A stretch of 5,839 nt of DNA from Gammaproteobacteria bacterium. GTDB lineage: Bacteria; Pseudomonadota; Gammaproteobacteria; Chromatiales; Chromatiaceae. Position 1 is the first letter of the stretch. The number at the start of each line of letters is the position of its first letter. Where the stretch lies: positions 1 to 5,839 of the forward strand of contig JAGVUH010000600.1 of assembly GCA_019136395.1 (NCBI GenBank). The letters are read 5' to 3'. A program made the position numbers and the translations under genes. Shown piece after piece: positions 5,831-5,839 of this stretch. The notes under the pieces are model-generated. The model worked only from the letters and a program-made list of their open reading frames with translations, was not told the origin of the DNA and did not search any database.

Positions 5831-5839
5831 GGTTCTTGG

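Noticed and set aside
1..5839. CRISPR arrays, tRNA or rRNA genes
   Set aside because: No regularly spaced direct repeats, tRNA-like cloverleaf or conserved rRNA segments were seen.

Overview
The window looks like a piece of chromosome from a high-GC proteobacterium. Purple sulfur bacteria and relatives (Chromatiales-like Gammaproteobacteria) would fit. This rests on strong G/C preference at third codon positions, the style of the DUF1566/Lcl_C and Hsp70-like proteins, and my memory of similar proteins; nothing here is a taxonomic marker. The window has two parts that converge near position 1400-1495.

Left part (1-1395, + strand): a graveyard of gene fragments. It holds a hairpin resembling the right end of an IS200/IS605-type element (79-109), then the 5' stub of a DNA methyltransferase carrying a DGPYG motif (about 151-330). 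That stub runs in the same reading frame into the 3' third of umuC, the DNA polymerase V catalytic subunit (about 337-741). An in-frame TAG separates the stub from the umuC remnant. After an A/T-richer stretch without a convincing gene (844-1071), there is an unrecognised coding remnant (1072-1395) interrupted by an in-frame TAA. A strong stem-loop (1407-1450) separates this part from the operon on the other strand.

Right part (5830 down to 1496, - strand): four intact, co-directional genes that look like one operon. In transcription order they are: (1) a protein with an N-terminal zinc ribbon and a C-terminal DUF1566/Lcl_C domain of the C-type-lectin/formylglycine-enzyme-like kind; (2) a short Hsp70-family ATPase with a complete nucleotide-binding domain, a reduced beta substrate-binding region and no helical lid; (3) a coiled-coil protein whose ribosome binding site overlaps the hsp70 stop codon; (4) a radical SAM protein of the NrdG/PflA-activase type with a Cx3Cx2C cluster motif but no glycyl radical enzyme beside it. 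Intergenic gaps are 76, 12 and 59 bases.

Working together (inference): the Hsp70-like ATPase and the coiled-coil protein are the likeliest physical partners, given their tight coupling. The zinc-ribbon/Lcl_C protein could be a recognition or client component, and the radical SAM protein could modify one of the other products. The Lcl_C C-terminus has the form of the variable domain seen in diversity-generating retroelement targets, but no reverse transcriptase or template repeat lies in the window. The combination of these four families is the most interesting thing here; its function is not evident from the sequence.
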